This document shows, one piece after another, positions 22,163 through 30,768 of a DNA stretch of 64,000 nucleotides. Positions within the stretch are counted from its first letter, which is position 1. Every line of letters starts with the position of its first letter. The position numbers were made by a program, and so were the translations under genes. The DNA is taken from assembly GCA_016713905.1 (NCBI GenBank), contig JADJOE010000003.1, positions 1,550,001 to 1,614,000 of the forward strand, in the 5' to 3' direction. The notes beneath the pieces are model-generated. The model saw only the letters and a list, made by a program, of their open reading frames with translations, made no database searches and was not told where the DNA came from. The stretch comes from Candidatus Vicinibacter proximus. GTDB taxonomy: Bacteria; Bacteroidota; Bacteroidia; Chitinophagales; Saprospiraceae.

Positions 22163-22782
22163 TTAAAGGATGGACCGAATGTAAGCGGCCATCAGATCTA
22201 CTCCTTTATTAAAGTGCAGGTTATTGTTAATGATCAGGTCCAAATCCTCCTGAAAAGGTTGGATGTACAATTGATATGCAGGGGCAACATGGTGTTGGTA
22301 TCGATATAACACATCTTCCAAAGGATAATTCCGCTCCGCCTGGTCTCGCTTGATCCGTCGAATGATTCTGAGTTCATCTTTTGCATGGATCAGCACTTTA
22401 AGATCCAATAGCTTTCGGACCTCCTCCCTATAAAAAATAAAAAGTCCCTCTACGATGTAGATTTTTGCAGGAATGATTTGGATATCCCCGGCAGGGCCAA
22501 ATCATTGTTGAAGACATATTCTTTTCGGGAAACAGATTCTTGCTTCAACAATCGATTGAGATCTCGGACAAAGGCCTCTTGATCAATGGCGTCAGGTATA
22601 TCAAAATTAATTACCCCCCTTTCATCTTTTTGCTGTTGTTCTCTGGGCTTATAATAATTGTCTTCAGAAATTAACCCAAGTTCTTCTGGTCTAAAGAGTG
22701 TCCTAAGGGCATTGATAAATGCAGTTTTCCCTGACCCACTGCCCCCGGAAATACCTATCAATATGGATTGTCTGTCGCTCAT
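22163..22782 (-). pseudogene. udk: Uridine kinase, single-base frameshift
   Basis: The N-terminal frame (ATG at 22782) reads MSDRQSILIGISGGSGSGKT, a P-loop typical of uridine kinase/phosphoribulokinase-like enzymes that phosphorylate uridine or cytidine with NTP. It runs to EYVFNNDLA and then stops early. The remaining frame, down to 22163, continues as GDIQIIPAKIYIVEGLFIFY...DLKVLIHAKDELRIIRRIKRD, the expected second half with the EGLFIFY strand and basic lid. One extra base in the GGG run at 22494-22496 joins the two into a protein of about 206 residues, the usual family size. It diverges from the nucleoside transporter 66 bases away, which fits pyrimidine salvage. Either a sequencing indel or recent inactivation. 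Confidence 0.85.
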
Positions 22783-22847
22783 TTCAAAAATCTTCGCAAA
22801 TATTGAACTAATTGTTCTACTTTTCAAACTTAAAATAAGACCTGCAG

Positions 22848-24143
22848 ATGTTAGACATTTTAAGAAGCTTACTTGGGATATTAGTCTTGGTACTGATCTG
22901 TTATGCCTTAAGTGCACATAGAAAAAAAATAGATTGGAAACTGGTTGGGACAGGATTGCTGTTACAATTAGTTTTTGCCATCCTGGTATTAAAGATCCCG
23001 ATTGTAAAAAAACTATTCGAAGCGCTTGCCAGTATTTTTGTCGTATTTCTGGACTTCACAAAAGAGGGATCCCGTTTTTTATTCGGAAAGGAAATGATAG
23101 ACAATATACCCGCCTATGGATATATTTTTGCCATTCAGGTCTTACCTACCGTTCTCTTCTTTTCGGCATTCACCTCCATGCTCTACTACCTGGGTGTTCT
23201 TCAAAAGATAGTTTACGGAATTGCCTGGATCATGAATCGCACGATGCGGCTTTCAGGCGCTGAGAGCCTTTCTGCGGCCGGAAACATCTTTCTGGGGCAA
23301 ACAGAGGCACCATTACTTATAAAGCCCTATATAGAGCACATGACCCGGTCAGAAGTGCTCTGTGTGATGGTCGGAGGAATGGCCACCATTGCCGGAGGTG
23401 TTTTGGCTGCCTATGTAGGATTTCTGGGTGGAACGGATCCGGTCCAGCAACAAATCTATGCGACTCATCTGCTTTCTGCCTCTATCATGTCCGCTCCAGC
23501 TGCTCTGGTGGCATCAAAAATGCTGTTACCCGAAACAGAACCTGAAAAAATTAATACGGAAATACACATTTCTAAAGATAAAATTGGCGCCAATCTTTTA
23601 GAAGCCATCTCGAATGGAACATCCGATGGCCTGAGACTTGCTGTGAATGTGGGTGCCATGCTGATCGTATTTACAGCATTGATTTACATGGTAAATTTTG
23701 TACTTCAAAATTCCATTGGAGAGTGGTTCGGTCTGAATGATCTGGTGAAAGAATTTACAGCCGGAAAATATACACACTTTTCACTACAATTTATTCTAGG
23801 TATGATCTGCGCGCCGCTTGCCTGGTTGTTGGGTGTTCCATATGCGGATATGATGTATGCCGGACAGTTACTGGGAGAAAAAACTATTCTCAATGAGTTC
23901 TATGCGTATACGACTATGGGAAATTTTAAACTCAACGGACTTATGAGTGAAAGAGGTCTCATTATTTGTACATATGCTTTATGTGGATTCTCAAATTTTG
24001 CTTCGATAGGGATTCAGATCGGAGGCATTGGTGCGCTTGCGCCAAATCAGAAATCAACCCTTGCAGAACTTGGCATCAAAGCACTCATTGGAGGAACAGT
24101 AGCTTGTTTTTTCACCGCCGCAATTGCAGGTCTGATTATATAA
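22848..24143 (+). CDS. Concentrative nucleoside transporter (CNT/NupC family)
   Basis: 431 residues with about ten hydrophobic segments. It carries signatures of the NupC/CNT family: an N-terminal three-helix part (LRSLLGILVLVLICYAL), the GNIFLGQTEAPLLIKPYI re-entrant loop, the GGMATIAGGVLAAYV segment, and a C-terminal GFSNFASIGIQIGGIGALAPNQ motif. Members import nucleosides by cation symport across the inner membrane. The length is normal and the frame intact. It is divergently arranged with the uridine kinase gene; uptake and phosphorylation of uridine would be consecutive steps. Confidence 0.93.
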   Translation: MLDILRSLLGILVLVLICYALSAHRKKIDWKLVGTGLLLQLVFAILVLKIPIVKKLFEALASIFVVFLDFTKEGSRFLFGKEMIDNIPAYGYIFAIQVLPTVLFFSAFTSMLYYLGVLQKIVYGIAWIMNRTMRLSGAESLSAAGNIFLGQTEAPLLIKPYIEHMTRSEVLCVMVGGMATIAGGVLAAYVGFLGGTDPVQQQIYATHLLSASIMSAPAALVASKMLLPETEPEKINTEIHISKDKIGANLLEAISNGTSDGLRLAVNVGAMLIVFTALIYMVNFVLQNSIGEWFGLNDLVKEFTAGKYTHFSLQFILGMICAPLAWLLGVPYADMMYAGQLLGEKTILNEFYAYTTMGNFKLNGLMSERGLIICTYALCGFSNFASIGIQIGGIGALAPNQKSTLAELGIKALIGGTVACFFTAAIAGLII

Positions 24144-24169
24144 TTAAATTTTCCGGATTATAATAATTA

Positions 24170-24688
24170 TCAAAGTTCGAGAATTCCCGAAGGCAAATTC
24201 ATGTGCAGTATCTTTTTGGTTTCATCAAGATGTGTAATAAAGTTTTCGTGTATTGGTAATAATATTTCTTTATTCTGATACATTACTTTAGCCAGAATTT
24301 GAGAAGGAAATTCTTCAACAGATATTATTTTTAATTCCTTTTTTGAATTTTCATCCACGATGGTATATCCGTCCAATTCATTTAAGGCAGATTTAAAATG
24401 TTCTTTGTCTCGAATGTTGGATGGTAGGGATTTTTCATCGAGATAAATCGTAGTACCACTAATTTTTCTGGCATACTCAGGATCATTCACATCTTCAAAC
24501 TTGAGAAAAAGTCTTCCTTCATCTCTATGGCTTTGTATAAAAAATGGAACCGGACAACCATCTACTTTGATAAAAACAACCCCGGCTTTAAAAACATACT
24601 TTTCAAGACCTTCATTAAGTTCGGCGAAAATTTCTCCCTTGACTCCATGTGCTTTGTAAGTCTGACCTACTGAAACAAATTTAATCAT
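24170..24688 (-). CDS. rimM: Ribosome maturation factor RimM
   Basis: 172 residues. The N-terminal RimM barrel begins FVSVGQTYKAHGVKGEIFAE. The C-terminal PRC-like half contains ELDGYTIVDENSK, EEFPSQILAKV and EILLPIHENFI. The family binds ribosomal protein S19 and assists 30S head assembly. I chose the ATG at 24688 because the family motif starts directly after it; the longer frame to 24772 overlaps the preceding gene and lacks similarity. It lies 4 bases after a lipoprotein gene and downstream of mnmA on the same strand, so the three are probably co-transcribed. Confidence 0.93.
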   Translation of the reverse strand: MIKFVSVGQTYKAHGVKGEIFAELNEGLEKYVFKAGVVFIKVDGCPVPFFIQSHRDEGRLFLKFEDVNDPEYARKISGTTIYLDEKSLPSNIRDKEHFKSALNELDGYTIVDENSKKELKIISVEEFPSQILAKVMYQNKEILLPIHENFITHLDETKKILHMNLPSGILEL

Positions 24689-24692
24689 CTTA

Positions 24693-25456
24693 TCAATTAT
24701 GCTGGATGAGCGTTTGTCGTAAAATAAATCCTCTTTCGGCTTTTTGCTTCCAGCCAACTGAAGGATTGTCAATACTTGTTTTTAATAACCAAAATTCCCG
24801 GTATACCATGCCTACATTTTCGGCATACTTTGCAGTCGCATAAATATAATTATACAAATCATTATCGTAATTGATCTCCTCTACCTCGGCAACTTTTGCA
24901 TATTGTTTTTCACCAACCAATACATTCTTCAATATGTTCTTATAATAATATGTGTTCCCATTCCAATATCTGAAGGGTTCAAATGGTTCCCCGTTTATAA
25001 ACACGGAGTTGTTCTTTGCGATCAGAATATTTCCGTCCCATGATTTATTTTTTGAACTGGAAAAACCAAACGGATAAAATCCAAACCAAATTCCGTTTTA
25101 CGCAAGTTAGATTTATTTCTGGTGATAAAACTATTGTCTATAAGTTCCCATACACCGCCAGTATCCCGTTGATGAAAAATATCAATTTCATAAACTTGTT
25201 CATTCTCTTTATTCAAAAAACTATCCCGCACCAATTCCATAATGTAAGAACTGGAGGAATCCACGACGACGCCTATGGTCTTTGAATAGTTTATAGAATC
25301 TACCTTGTAGATCCAGAATTTATCAATGGTCAGAGGATAATAAGCTGCTCCCAAAGCATTCGGATCAATAATTTCGGTTTCTTTTTTACAGGAATATAAT
25401 GTGCAAAGGCAAATGCCAAAAATTATTAGATATACGCTATTTCTGATTTTTTTCAT
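24693..25456 (-). pseudogene. Lipoprotein of unknown function, single-base frameshift
   Basis: From the ATG at 25456 it reads MKKIRNSVYLIIFGICLCTLYSCKKE, a signal peptide ending in a lipobox (LYSC). A soluble domain follows (YYPLTIDKFWIYKVDSI...), of the sort common in Bacteroidota lipoproteins. The frame ends near 25022. The continuation (KSWDGNILIAKNNSVFINGEPFEPF...) is one base out, and one extra base in the T6 run at 25048-25053 joins them into about 254 residues. I recognise no enzymatic family. It sits between mnmA (7-base gap) and rimM (4-base gap). The break is in a homopolymer and may be a consensus error. Confidence 0.75.
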
Positions 25457-25463
25457 GCGCAAT

Positions 25464-26579
25464 TCATTGAAAATGTTGATTTGCAAATAACGAATTCCGA
25501 ATTATTCCACCACATATTACATCATCTCCCTCATACACGACAGCAGACTGCCCGGGTGCTATACCTTTAACTTTGGAATGAAAACTGACATTTATTTTAT
25601 CTCCATCCATAATAATATTGGAAACATGTCCAGGGTCCTTATATCTCACTTTAGTCACCAGCTCAGTATCAGGAGAAACAGAATCGTATTTTAACCAGTT
25701 GATTCTGCTTACCTCCATGGCAGGCCTGGAAAGCTCTTCTTCTTCACCCAGAACCACGGTATTACTATCCGGAAATATATCCGTTACAAACATTGGTTTT
25801 CCAAATGCCATGCCAAGTCCTTTGCGCTGACCGATGGTGTAAAATGGATAGCCTTCGTGTTTTCCAAGAATTTTTCCCTGCTGATCTACAAAATTTCCTC
25901 CACTTACCTTAGTCTCTAAACCTTCTACTCTTCTTTTAAGAAAGCCTCGGTAATCGTTGTCAGGAACAAAACATATCTCATAACTCTCTGCTTTCTTGGC
26001 TAGATTATCATATCCCTGATCATGTGCCATTTGCCTGATCTCGGTTTTAAGGAACTCAGCCAGAGGAAATTTGCTGCGTCGGAGGGCATCCTGCTCCAAA
26101 CCCCAGAGAACATAAGATTGATCTTTGACCAGATCTCTGGCTTTCGAAACATAGTAACGCCCCTCCAGCTGATTGATACGGGCATAGTGACCGGTCGCGA
26201 TGAACTCACAATCCAGACCATCCGCACGCTTGAGTAAGGCATTCCATTTGATGTGTGTATTGCACAGGACACATGGATTAGGCGTGCGACCCGCCAAATA
26301 TTCTTCCACAAAATTGTCAATCACTGCATCCCCAAACTCGTCTCTGATATCCAGAATAAAATGGTGAAAACCCATGTCCACAGACACTTTTCGGGCATCC
26401 TGCAGTGAATCAAGCGAACAGCAACCAGTTTCCTTCTTGGAGCCTCCCGACGAACTGTAATCCCAGGTCTTCATGGTAATGCCTACCACCTCATAGCCCT
26501 GTTCATGCAGCATCATAGCCGCCACCGTGCTGTCTATGCCACCACTCATCGCCACCAATATCTTTCCATGCTTGCTCAT
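25464..26579 (-). CDS. mnmA: tRNA-specific 2-thiouridylase MnmA
   Basis: 371 residues, normal size. The N-terminal PP-loop is visible (ILVAMSGGIDSTVAA), followed by the first catalytic Cys in TPNPCVLCNTHIKW, the GHYAR motif, LVKDQSYVLW and the second catalytic Cys in ESYEICFVPDNDYRGFL. MnmA thiolates U34 of the Lys, Glu and Gln tRNAs using a sulfur relay and ATP. It heads an apparent leftward operon with a lipoprotein gene and rimM, linking tRNA modification with ribosome assembly. Confidence 0.96.
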   Translation of the reverse strand: MSKHGKILVAMSGGIDSTVAAMMLHEQGYEVVGITMKTWDYSSSGGSKKETGCCSLDSLQDARKVSVDMGFHHFILDIRDEFGDAVIDNFVEEYLAGRTPNPCVLCNTHIKWNALLKRADGLDCEFIATGHYARINQLEGRYYVSKARDLVKDQSYVLWGLEQDALRRSKFPLAEFLKTEIRQMAHDQGYDNLAKKAESYEICFVPDNDYRGFLKRRVEGLETKVSGGNFVDQQGKILGKHEGYPFYTIGQRKGLGMAFGKPMFVTDIFPDSNTVVLGEEEELSRPAMEVSRINWLKYDSVSPDTELVTKVRYKDPGHVSNIIMDGDKINVSFHSKVKGIAPGQSAVVYEGDDVICGGIIRNSLFANQHFQ

Positions 26580-27037
26580 GTCCTGTAAATCACAAAGTTA
26601 ATATATTAGTAATAAAATTAATATATAAATAAGCCACAAATATTTTGCCCAATTTTTAGAAAAAATTCAAGTCCGGTGTATATTTGCAATCCAATTCGGA
26701 AAACCGGTTAATGAATCGGTCGAAGAGGAACATCAAAATCCCCATTTTTGTTGAACTTTCAGCTTCACAATGGTCAAAATAGCTATTTTTTAGGCTATTT
26801 TCCTTTTGAAGAATCGGCATAGGGAATTATTATGTTAAAATTCACAAGAAAATATCACACTTTTTTTAAAACCAAGCGAAGTGACAAATGCCATACAAAT
26901 CTATTAAATGAATATTATTCCAAGACAATAACTCTATATTGGGGGATTTGGTATCCCCAAATGATTGCTGAGTTGGGGACCATTCAAACCATTGAACAAT
27001 TGAATCTAGATTCTTTTAAAAGAGGCTAATTTAAATT
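26580..27037. other. Gap upstream of the tRNAs, with competing hairpins
   Basis: No gene is supported. At about 26938-26980 the segments TTGGGG(G)AT, ATCCCCAA and TTGGGGA allow two mutually exclusive stems. A TATATTTG box at 26679-26686 lacks a TTG at the right spacing. A 65-codon open frame here has no recognisable features. Confidence 0.4.
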
Positions 27038-27110
<73 letters not shown>

Positions 27111-27117
27111 CAAAGAA

Positions 27118-27141
27118 AATCCGCACCGCGGATTTTTTTTT
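27118..27141 (+). terminator. Terminator between the two tRNAs
   Basis: A seven-base stem (AATCCGC / GCGGATT) with a three-base loop, followed by a T run, begins 8 bases after tRNA-Gly. Confidence 0.85.
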
Positions 27142-27227
27142 GCCCAGGTGGTGGAATTGGTAGACACGCAGGACTTAAAATCCTGTGGGCAGTAATGTCC
27201 GTGCGGGTTCAAGTCCCGCCCCGGGTA
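27142..27227 (+). tRNA. tRNA-Leu (UAA)
   Basis: 86 bases with a long variable arm, as expected for a class II tRNA. The anticodon stem CAGGA/TCCTG encloses CTTAAAA (anticodon TAA), and the T arm is GCGGGTTCAAGTCCCGC. The acceptor stem GCCCAGG pairs with CCCGGGT with a G-U at the end and an A-C mismatch at the fifth pair. CCA is not encoded. The island begins directly downstream. Confidence 0.95.
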
Positions 27228-27228
27228 C

Positions 27229-27257
27229 AAGGTTCGGAGAAATCCGGACCTTTTTTA
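27229..27257 (+). terminator. Terminator after tRNA-Leu
   Basis: A nine-base stem (AGGTTCGGA / TCCGGACCT, one G-U) with a GAAA-type loop, followed by a T run. Confidence 0.85.
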
Positions 27258-27263
27258 TTTTAC

Positions 27264-27288
27264 TCGGGTCGAACATAGGTCGAACAAA
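27264..27288. other. Candidate left attachment/integrase-binding region
   Basis: Two direct copies of GGTCGAACA, 11 bases apart, lie just downstream of the tRNA-Leu terminator, where base composition drops and accessory genes begin. Short direct repeats beside a tRNA gene are common at tyrosine-recombinase attachment sites. The matching right-hand site is not in the window, so this is inference. Confidence 0.35.
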
Positions 27289-27345
27289 TTAATTCCTTCT
27301 TTACCTTATTTATTTGCCTTAATTATTTTTTCGTATTTTTATCTC

Positions 27346-27615
27346 ATGGAAGTCATTTGTCTTGAGGATGAAGCCTTTTATGCTTTGATAGATCGAGTAG
27401 TTTCCCGGATTAAAGAAAAAGAAGGCATCAAAGAAGATAGGTGGATTTCCACAGAAGAAGCCATGACTAAGCTTAGAATTAAAAGCAAAACTACCTTACA
27501 GAAATTGAGAGATGAAGGCAAAATCCGGTTCTCTCAACCTCAAAAAAAGATTATTCTTTACGATAATGATTCCCTTCTTGAATATTTGGAAAAGCATGTA
27601 AAACCAAGTTTATGA
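27346..27615 (+). CDS. Helix-turn-helix / excisionase-like protein
   Basis: 89 residues. The second half (ISTEEAMTKLRIKSKTTLQKLRDEGKI...ILYDNDSLLEYLEKH) is a winged MerR/excisionase-type helix-turn-helix, the sort found at the ends of Bacteroidota integrative elements. Its stop overlaps the start of the next gene (ATGA), implying translational coupling. Being the first gene after tRNA-Leu, it may regulate excision together with the integrase at the right edge of the window. Confidence 0.75.
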   Translation: MEVICLEDEAFYALIDRVVSRIKEKEGIKEDRWISTEEAMTKLRIKSKTTLQKLRDEGKIRFSQPQKKIILYDNDSLLEYLEKHVKPSL

Positions 27616-27842
27616 ATAAAATTGATGAATTACGTTTCAAGGCCGGATTTAACGCCGGATATCTGCTTTCTGAATTTGAACCTGTAATGTTAAATATGAT
27701 TTTGGCTAATATTCAAAATGATAATTCATTTACTTCTGGCATGCAATCAGGTCAACTAGAATACCAAACTTATTTATCTACCCAAGATTTAATTAAATTC
27801 AGAATTAATAAAAATAGAGATAAGGATATAAGAGAACTATAG
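27612..27842 (+). CDS. Small conserved-type hypothetical protein coupled to the HTH gene
   Basis: 76 residues, no signal peptide or membrane segment, no family recognised. It begins in the 4-base overlap with the upstream HTH gene and converges with the RuvC-like gene. Position suggests a role in element maintenance or excision (inference). Confidence 0.6.
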   Translation: MNKIDELRFKAGFNAGYLLSEFEPVMLNMILANIQNDNSFTSGMQSGQLEYQTYLSTQDLIKFRINKNRDKDIREL

Positions 27843-27844
27843 AC

Positions 27845-28339
27845 TTAAGATTTCAAATAATACCAAGTAATCGCCAATGATAATGCCTCAAATATTGGCA
27901 TATGCCTACATTCGCTATCCCAAAGCTTTCGTTCCTTAGGTCTTTTAGGCTCAAGTTCAGTAAACTCTTGAATAAGAACCTGCGATATTTCATATTTGGT
28001 TGTTGCATTAAATTCCTTGAAAACATCCCGGATTTGATCGCGTGAATATTGCACATGTGTAAGATTTTCTGATTTTGCAAATTCCAGAACTTTTGAAATT
28101 AAATTTTTAGTTCGTCTGCCAGTTCTTGAAGAAATCCCTTCAGGGTCATTTAATATTAATATAGTAGGCCTGAAATATTTTAGGTCTTTAATAATTCGTG
28201 CCAATAATTTCCTATTTGAAATTGGGTTGATTCTTACAGAGCCATAGTCAATTAGTTTACGCGCATTTTCCATATACACGAATCCAAATCCTGTTGAATT
28301 AGGGTACACTGCATATACTAAGTTATTTATTGTGTTCAT
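27845..28339 (-). CDS. RuvC-like (RNase H fold) protein with an altered first catalytic position
   Basis: 164 residues. The layout resembles RuvC-type resolvases: an N-terminal strand-turn (VYAVYPNSTGFGFVYM) where RuvC has G-I-D-P-G, a middle strand (ILILNDPEG), and a C-terminal helix (HMPIFEALSLAITWYYL) where RuvC has its last acidic pair. The first catalytic Asp appears replaced (A-V-Y-P). It may therefore be an inactive or regulatory relative, or use other acidic residues. Family assignment is by pattern only. It lies 6 bases downstream of an XRE-type gene on the same strand. Confidence 0.5.
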   Translation of the reverse strand: MNTINNLVYAVYPNSTGFGFVYMENARKLIDYGSVRINPISNRKLLARIIKDLKYFRPTILILNDPEGISSRTGRRTKNLISKVLEFAKSENLTHVQYSRDQIRDVFKEFNATTKYEISQVLIQEFTELEPKRPKERKLWDSECRHMPIFEALSLAITWYYLKS

Positions 28340-28345
28340 AATTAT

Positions 28346-28681
28346 TTAAATGTTTAATCTTATAATAACTTCTTCAAGAAAATTAATTTTAGGGGTGTCC
28401 TTTAATGTTATTTGTTGCTTTTTTATTTCCTGAATTAATTCCTTTAAACGCGGTATCAATTTTTGCCTTACTTGCTCTGATTCTTGTGTGAAAAATGATT
28501 CAATTGGGCAGTTAAACAATAAATGATATGTGATCAATATTTCTATTGAAGGTTTTCTTTGTCCTTTTTCATATCTGGAGATATTTGAAATGTCCTTAAT
28601 GTCAACAAGAAATCCCATATCGCTTTGTGTTAGAGGCGATTTCTTTCTATACATCCTTAAATAATTTGATGAGGGAGACAT
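28346..28681 (-). CDS. XRE-family HTH regulator
   Basis: 111 residues with an N-terminal cro/cI-type HTH (LRMYRKKSPLTQSDMGFLVD...ISRYEKGQRKPSIEILITYHLLF). A paralogue at 36626 has the same NY[LM]RMYRKKS start and MEKGQR turn. It precedes the RuvC-like gene on the same strand. Confidence 0.85.
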   Translation of the reverse strand: MSPSSNYLRMYRKKSPLTQSDMGFLVDIKDISNISRYEKGQRKPSIEILITYHLLFNCPIESFFTQESEQVRQKLIPRLKELIQEIKKQQITLKDTPKINFLEEVIIRLNI

Positions 28682-29428
28682 AAAATTAATAATTAGAAAA
28701 TATTTAGTTTCCTAATGCCTTAATTCTATTCTTTATTGATTTGCGTCTGTAGAGGGCAGAAATTGCCAAATTGGCAATTTTTTTTGCCAGCTTCGATTTT
28801 AGTATGTAGTCCGAGTTTCCTATTAAAACATTCCTGGAAACTTATTGGGTTGTACTATGCCGATATTATATCACTTTCATTTCCATTTGAAATATGCATT
28901 TTGACGCAAATTTGAAAGGGATTGCTAAAAGCAATCCAATGGGATAAAAGGTTAGTATGGCGTGGATTTTAAAGCGTGTTTTGGAGTTAGGTATTAAATA
29001 ACATAATATTGATAAATTGAGTTATCCACAGGTAGACAATAAATGTATCTGAACATTTGAATTGGTCTCATTAAGTAAAATTTATATGAAATGTCAGTAA
29101 ATAATGACAATATGGCACAATAACAGGTCATAGTAATAAAATAACCTAAATGGCACACCTTTTGAGAGAAATACATTTACAAATTTATAATATAAGAAAT
29201 GACAATTTGTACAAAATATGCCGGAAAGACTGGAATTCTTTATGGCATATTATTATGCTTTAATGGGCTTGTCACCCGATCTATTGCATACTAAATATTT
29301 CGTGGCGCAAAGGTATATAAATTTTTATATATCATGCACTAATTTTTTAAAAAAAGTTCCCGGCACCATTTTTATTATCCTGTCGATACGGGCGTTCCGA
29401 GGATATTCTAATTTTTAAATTAAAAATT
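28682..29428. other. Intergenic region holding a 33-base palindromic motif
   Basis: No credible gene; a 66-codon frame at 29218 shows no recognisable features. The notable element is the motif at 28748-28780, listed separately. The rest is AT-rich and probably holds the promoters of the flanking genes, though I see no exact consensus. Confidence 0.5.
28748..28780 (+). promoter_or_regulatory. 33-base motif with palindromic core (copy 1)
   Basis: TGTAGAGGG plus a spacer and the palindrome AAATTGCCAAATTGGCAATTT (arms of 9). The reverse complement of 50838-50870 matches it at 31 of 33 positions. The core could bind a dimeric regulator. Read rightwards it is followed by a T run, so it could also form a terminator. 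Confidence 0.6.
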
Positions 29429-29773
29429 ATGGAAGTAAAATTTCCAAAGTATGTAATTGATTTTGCCAAAAACGGCGAGTTTATGTGGAATTTGTTTGCA
29501 ACAAATGGGCAAATTATTCTTACAAGTAGTGAACAATACATTAGTAGGCAAAATTGCTTACTGAGTATTGATAAGAGTAAAAAGAATGTTGCTGACTCAG
29601 ATTTTCAGCGGAAAACTGCAAGTAATGGTCAATTTTATTTCTTACAGCGAGCCGATAATTATGAAGATCTCGGAAGAAGTGAATATTATAATTCATTAAT
29701 TACTCTTGAACAAGGAATTGAATCAGTAAAAAGGAATGCTCCTATTGCTAACATTGAAGACAAGACAAAGTAA
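29429..29773 (+). CDS. YegP/DUF1508-like two-repeat protein
   Basis: 114 residues. Two tandem copies of the short YegP-type fold are visible. The first is FMWNLFATNGQIILTSSEQYISRQNCLLSI; the second is FQRKTASNGQFYFLQRADNYEDLGRSEYYNS...GIESVKRNAPIAN. The family has no well established biochemical role. It is followed 4 bases later by a small basic protein gene, probably in one transcript. Confidence 0.75.
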   Translation: MEVKFPKYVIDFAKNGEFMWNLFATNGQIILTSSEQYISRQNCLLSIDKSKKNVADSDFQRKTASNGQFYFLQRADNYEDLGRSEYYNSLITLEQGIESVKRNAPIANIEDKTK

Positions 29774-29777
29774 GTTT

Positions 29778-29954
29778 ATGGCAAAAAATGGAAAAAGTGG
29801 CGATGGCCACAGAAACGGCTCTGTAAAAGACAGAACTCAAGTTGAAAATCCTAAAACTGGATTATATGTCAAAAGAGACAAAGAAACAGGTCAATTTATT
29901 GATGTGAAAACAACAGGGGGGAAATTTAAAGGAGTCCGTGAAGAAAAAGATTAG
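29778..29954 (+). CDS. Small basic protein with an NPKTG-KRD-TG motif
   Basis: 58 residues (ATG at 29778; the longer frame is unsupported). Residues read KSGDGHRNGSVKDRTQV, NPKTGLYVKRDKETGQF and GGKFKGVREEK. I recall similar short uncharacterised proteins in many bacterial genomes, but cannot assign a role. No membrane segment. Confidence 0.6.
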   Translation: MAKNGKSGDGHRNGSVKDRTQVENPKTGLYVKRDKETGQFIDVKTTGGKFKGVREEKD

Positions 29955-30024
29955 CAATGATCTAGATACTATTGTTTGGCAAAATCCCGCCATGAAGTGG
30001 ATATTATTCATTTAAAAGATTTCT

Positions 30025-30162
30025 ATGAAAAATAAATACTATAGAAGTAGTTACAAATTGTGTAAAAATGAAAACTGCATCGAATTCCACGGAAAAGATG
30101 CATTTTCTAATTTACTAGGTTTTGCACTGTTAATGATTGTGATTTCTAAAATTACTTCATAA
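30025..30162 (+). CDS. Small putative membrane protein (45 aa)
   Basis: An ATG at 30025 opens a 45-residue frame with a basic N-terminus (MKNKYYRSSYKLCKNEN) and one C-terminal hydrophobic segment (LLGFALLMIVI). A strong terminator 15 bases after the stop supports a transcribed unit ending here. No family is recognised. Confidence 0.5.
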   Translation: MKNKYYRSSYKLCKNENCIEFHGKDAFSNLLGFALLMIVISKITS

Positions 30163-30177
30163 ATCATTTTGCTTATT

Positions 30178-30213
30178 ATTCATAGGGAGACATTAACTCC
30201 CTATGAATTTTTT
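30178..30213 (+). terminator. Strong rho-independent terminator
   Basis: A perfect 12-base stem (30178-30189 with 30197-30208) around a seven-base loop, followed by T residues. It closes the 29429-30162 unit. Confidence 0.88.
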
Positions 30214-30393
30214 AATCATGATAACTTATTTAAGTTAGACCTATTCACTATTTTACAAAATTAAATAACCCAAATGTTTGCAATTATATCCATTTTGTCA
30301 GATTTATTTAAAGCAAGTGAAGGTGTCCAATAAGTCACAAATGAAGTACTTGGACTTCCTCACTATATGTATATTTGTTGAAAATAATTTAAT

Positions 30394-30696
30394 ATGGCAA
30401 AAGTTACTTCAATCAAATTCAAACATGATATTCTTGAATATACAGCTGTATTTGAAGAATCAGAGATCAAAAATGAGTTTCTAATAAAGTTAGAATTCTT
30501 ATTATCACAAGGAAGATTTTCTGATAATATTTGGACGGATATAGAAACATTATCTGTGATTCCTTCAGTTAAGGAATTTAGTAAAAAAATAAAAACGAAT
30601 ATTAATAATCCAAGTGGTTTTCAGGCTGAGCTAAAATTCAGAATTGAAATATATTCGGTAATTTCTTCTTTAGAGTCAGATAAATATACATATTAG
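30394..30696 (+). CDS. Hypothetical protein (100 aa)
   Basis: Starts MAKVTSIKFKHDILEY, is mainly predicted helical, has no signal or membrane segment, and matches no family I recognise. It stands alone between a terminator and the convergent winged-helix gene. Confidence 0.5.
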   Translation: MAKVTSIKFKHDILEYTAVFEESEIKNEFLIKLEFLLSQGRFSDNIWTDIETLSVIPSVKEFSKKIKTNINNPSGFQAELKFRIEIYSVISSLESDKYTY

Positions 30697-30768
30697 AATA
30701 GAAGCTAAAATTGAAGTATATTTATTAATTCAAAGTATAAATTACAATTGAGTTTTTAATAATATTTG

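Noticed and set aside
26679..26686. TATATTTG as a promoter -7 box
   Set aside because: No TTG at the expected spacing and about 350 bases from the next gene.
26832..27029. 65-codon plus-strand frame before tRNA-Gly
   Set aside because: No recognisable domain or promoter, and it covers potential RNA hairpins; probably chance.
29218..29418. 66-codon plus-strand frame
   Set aside because: No similarity or supporting signals; mixed hydrophobic composition is expected from AT-rich DNA.
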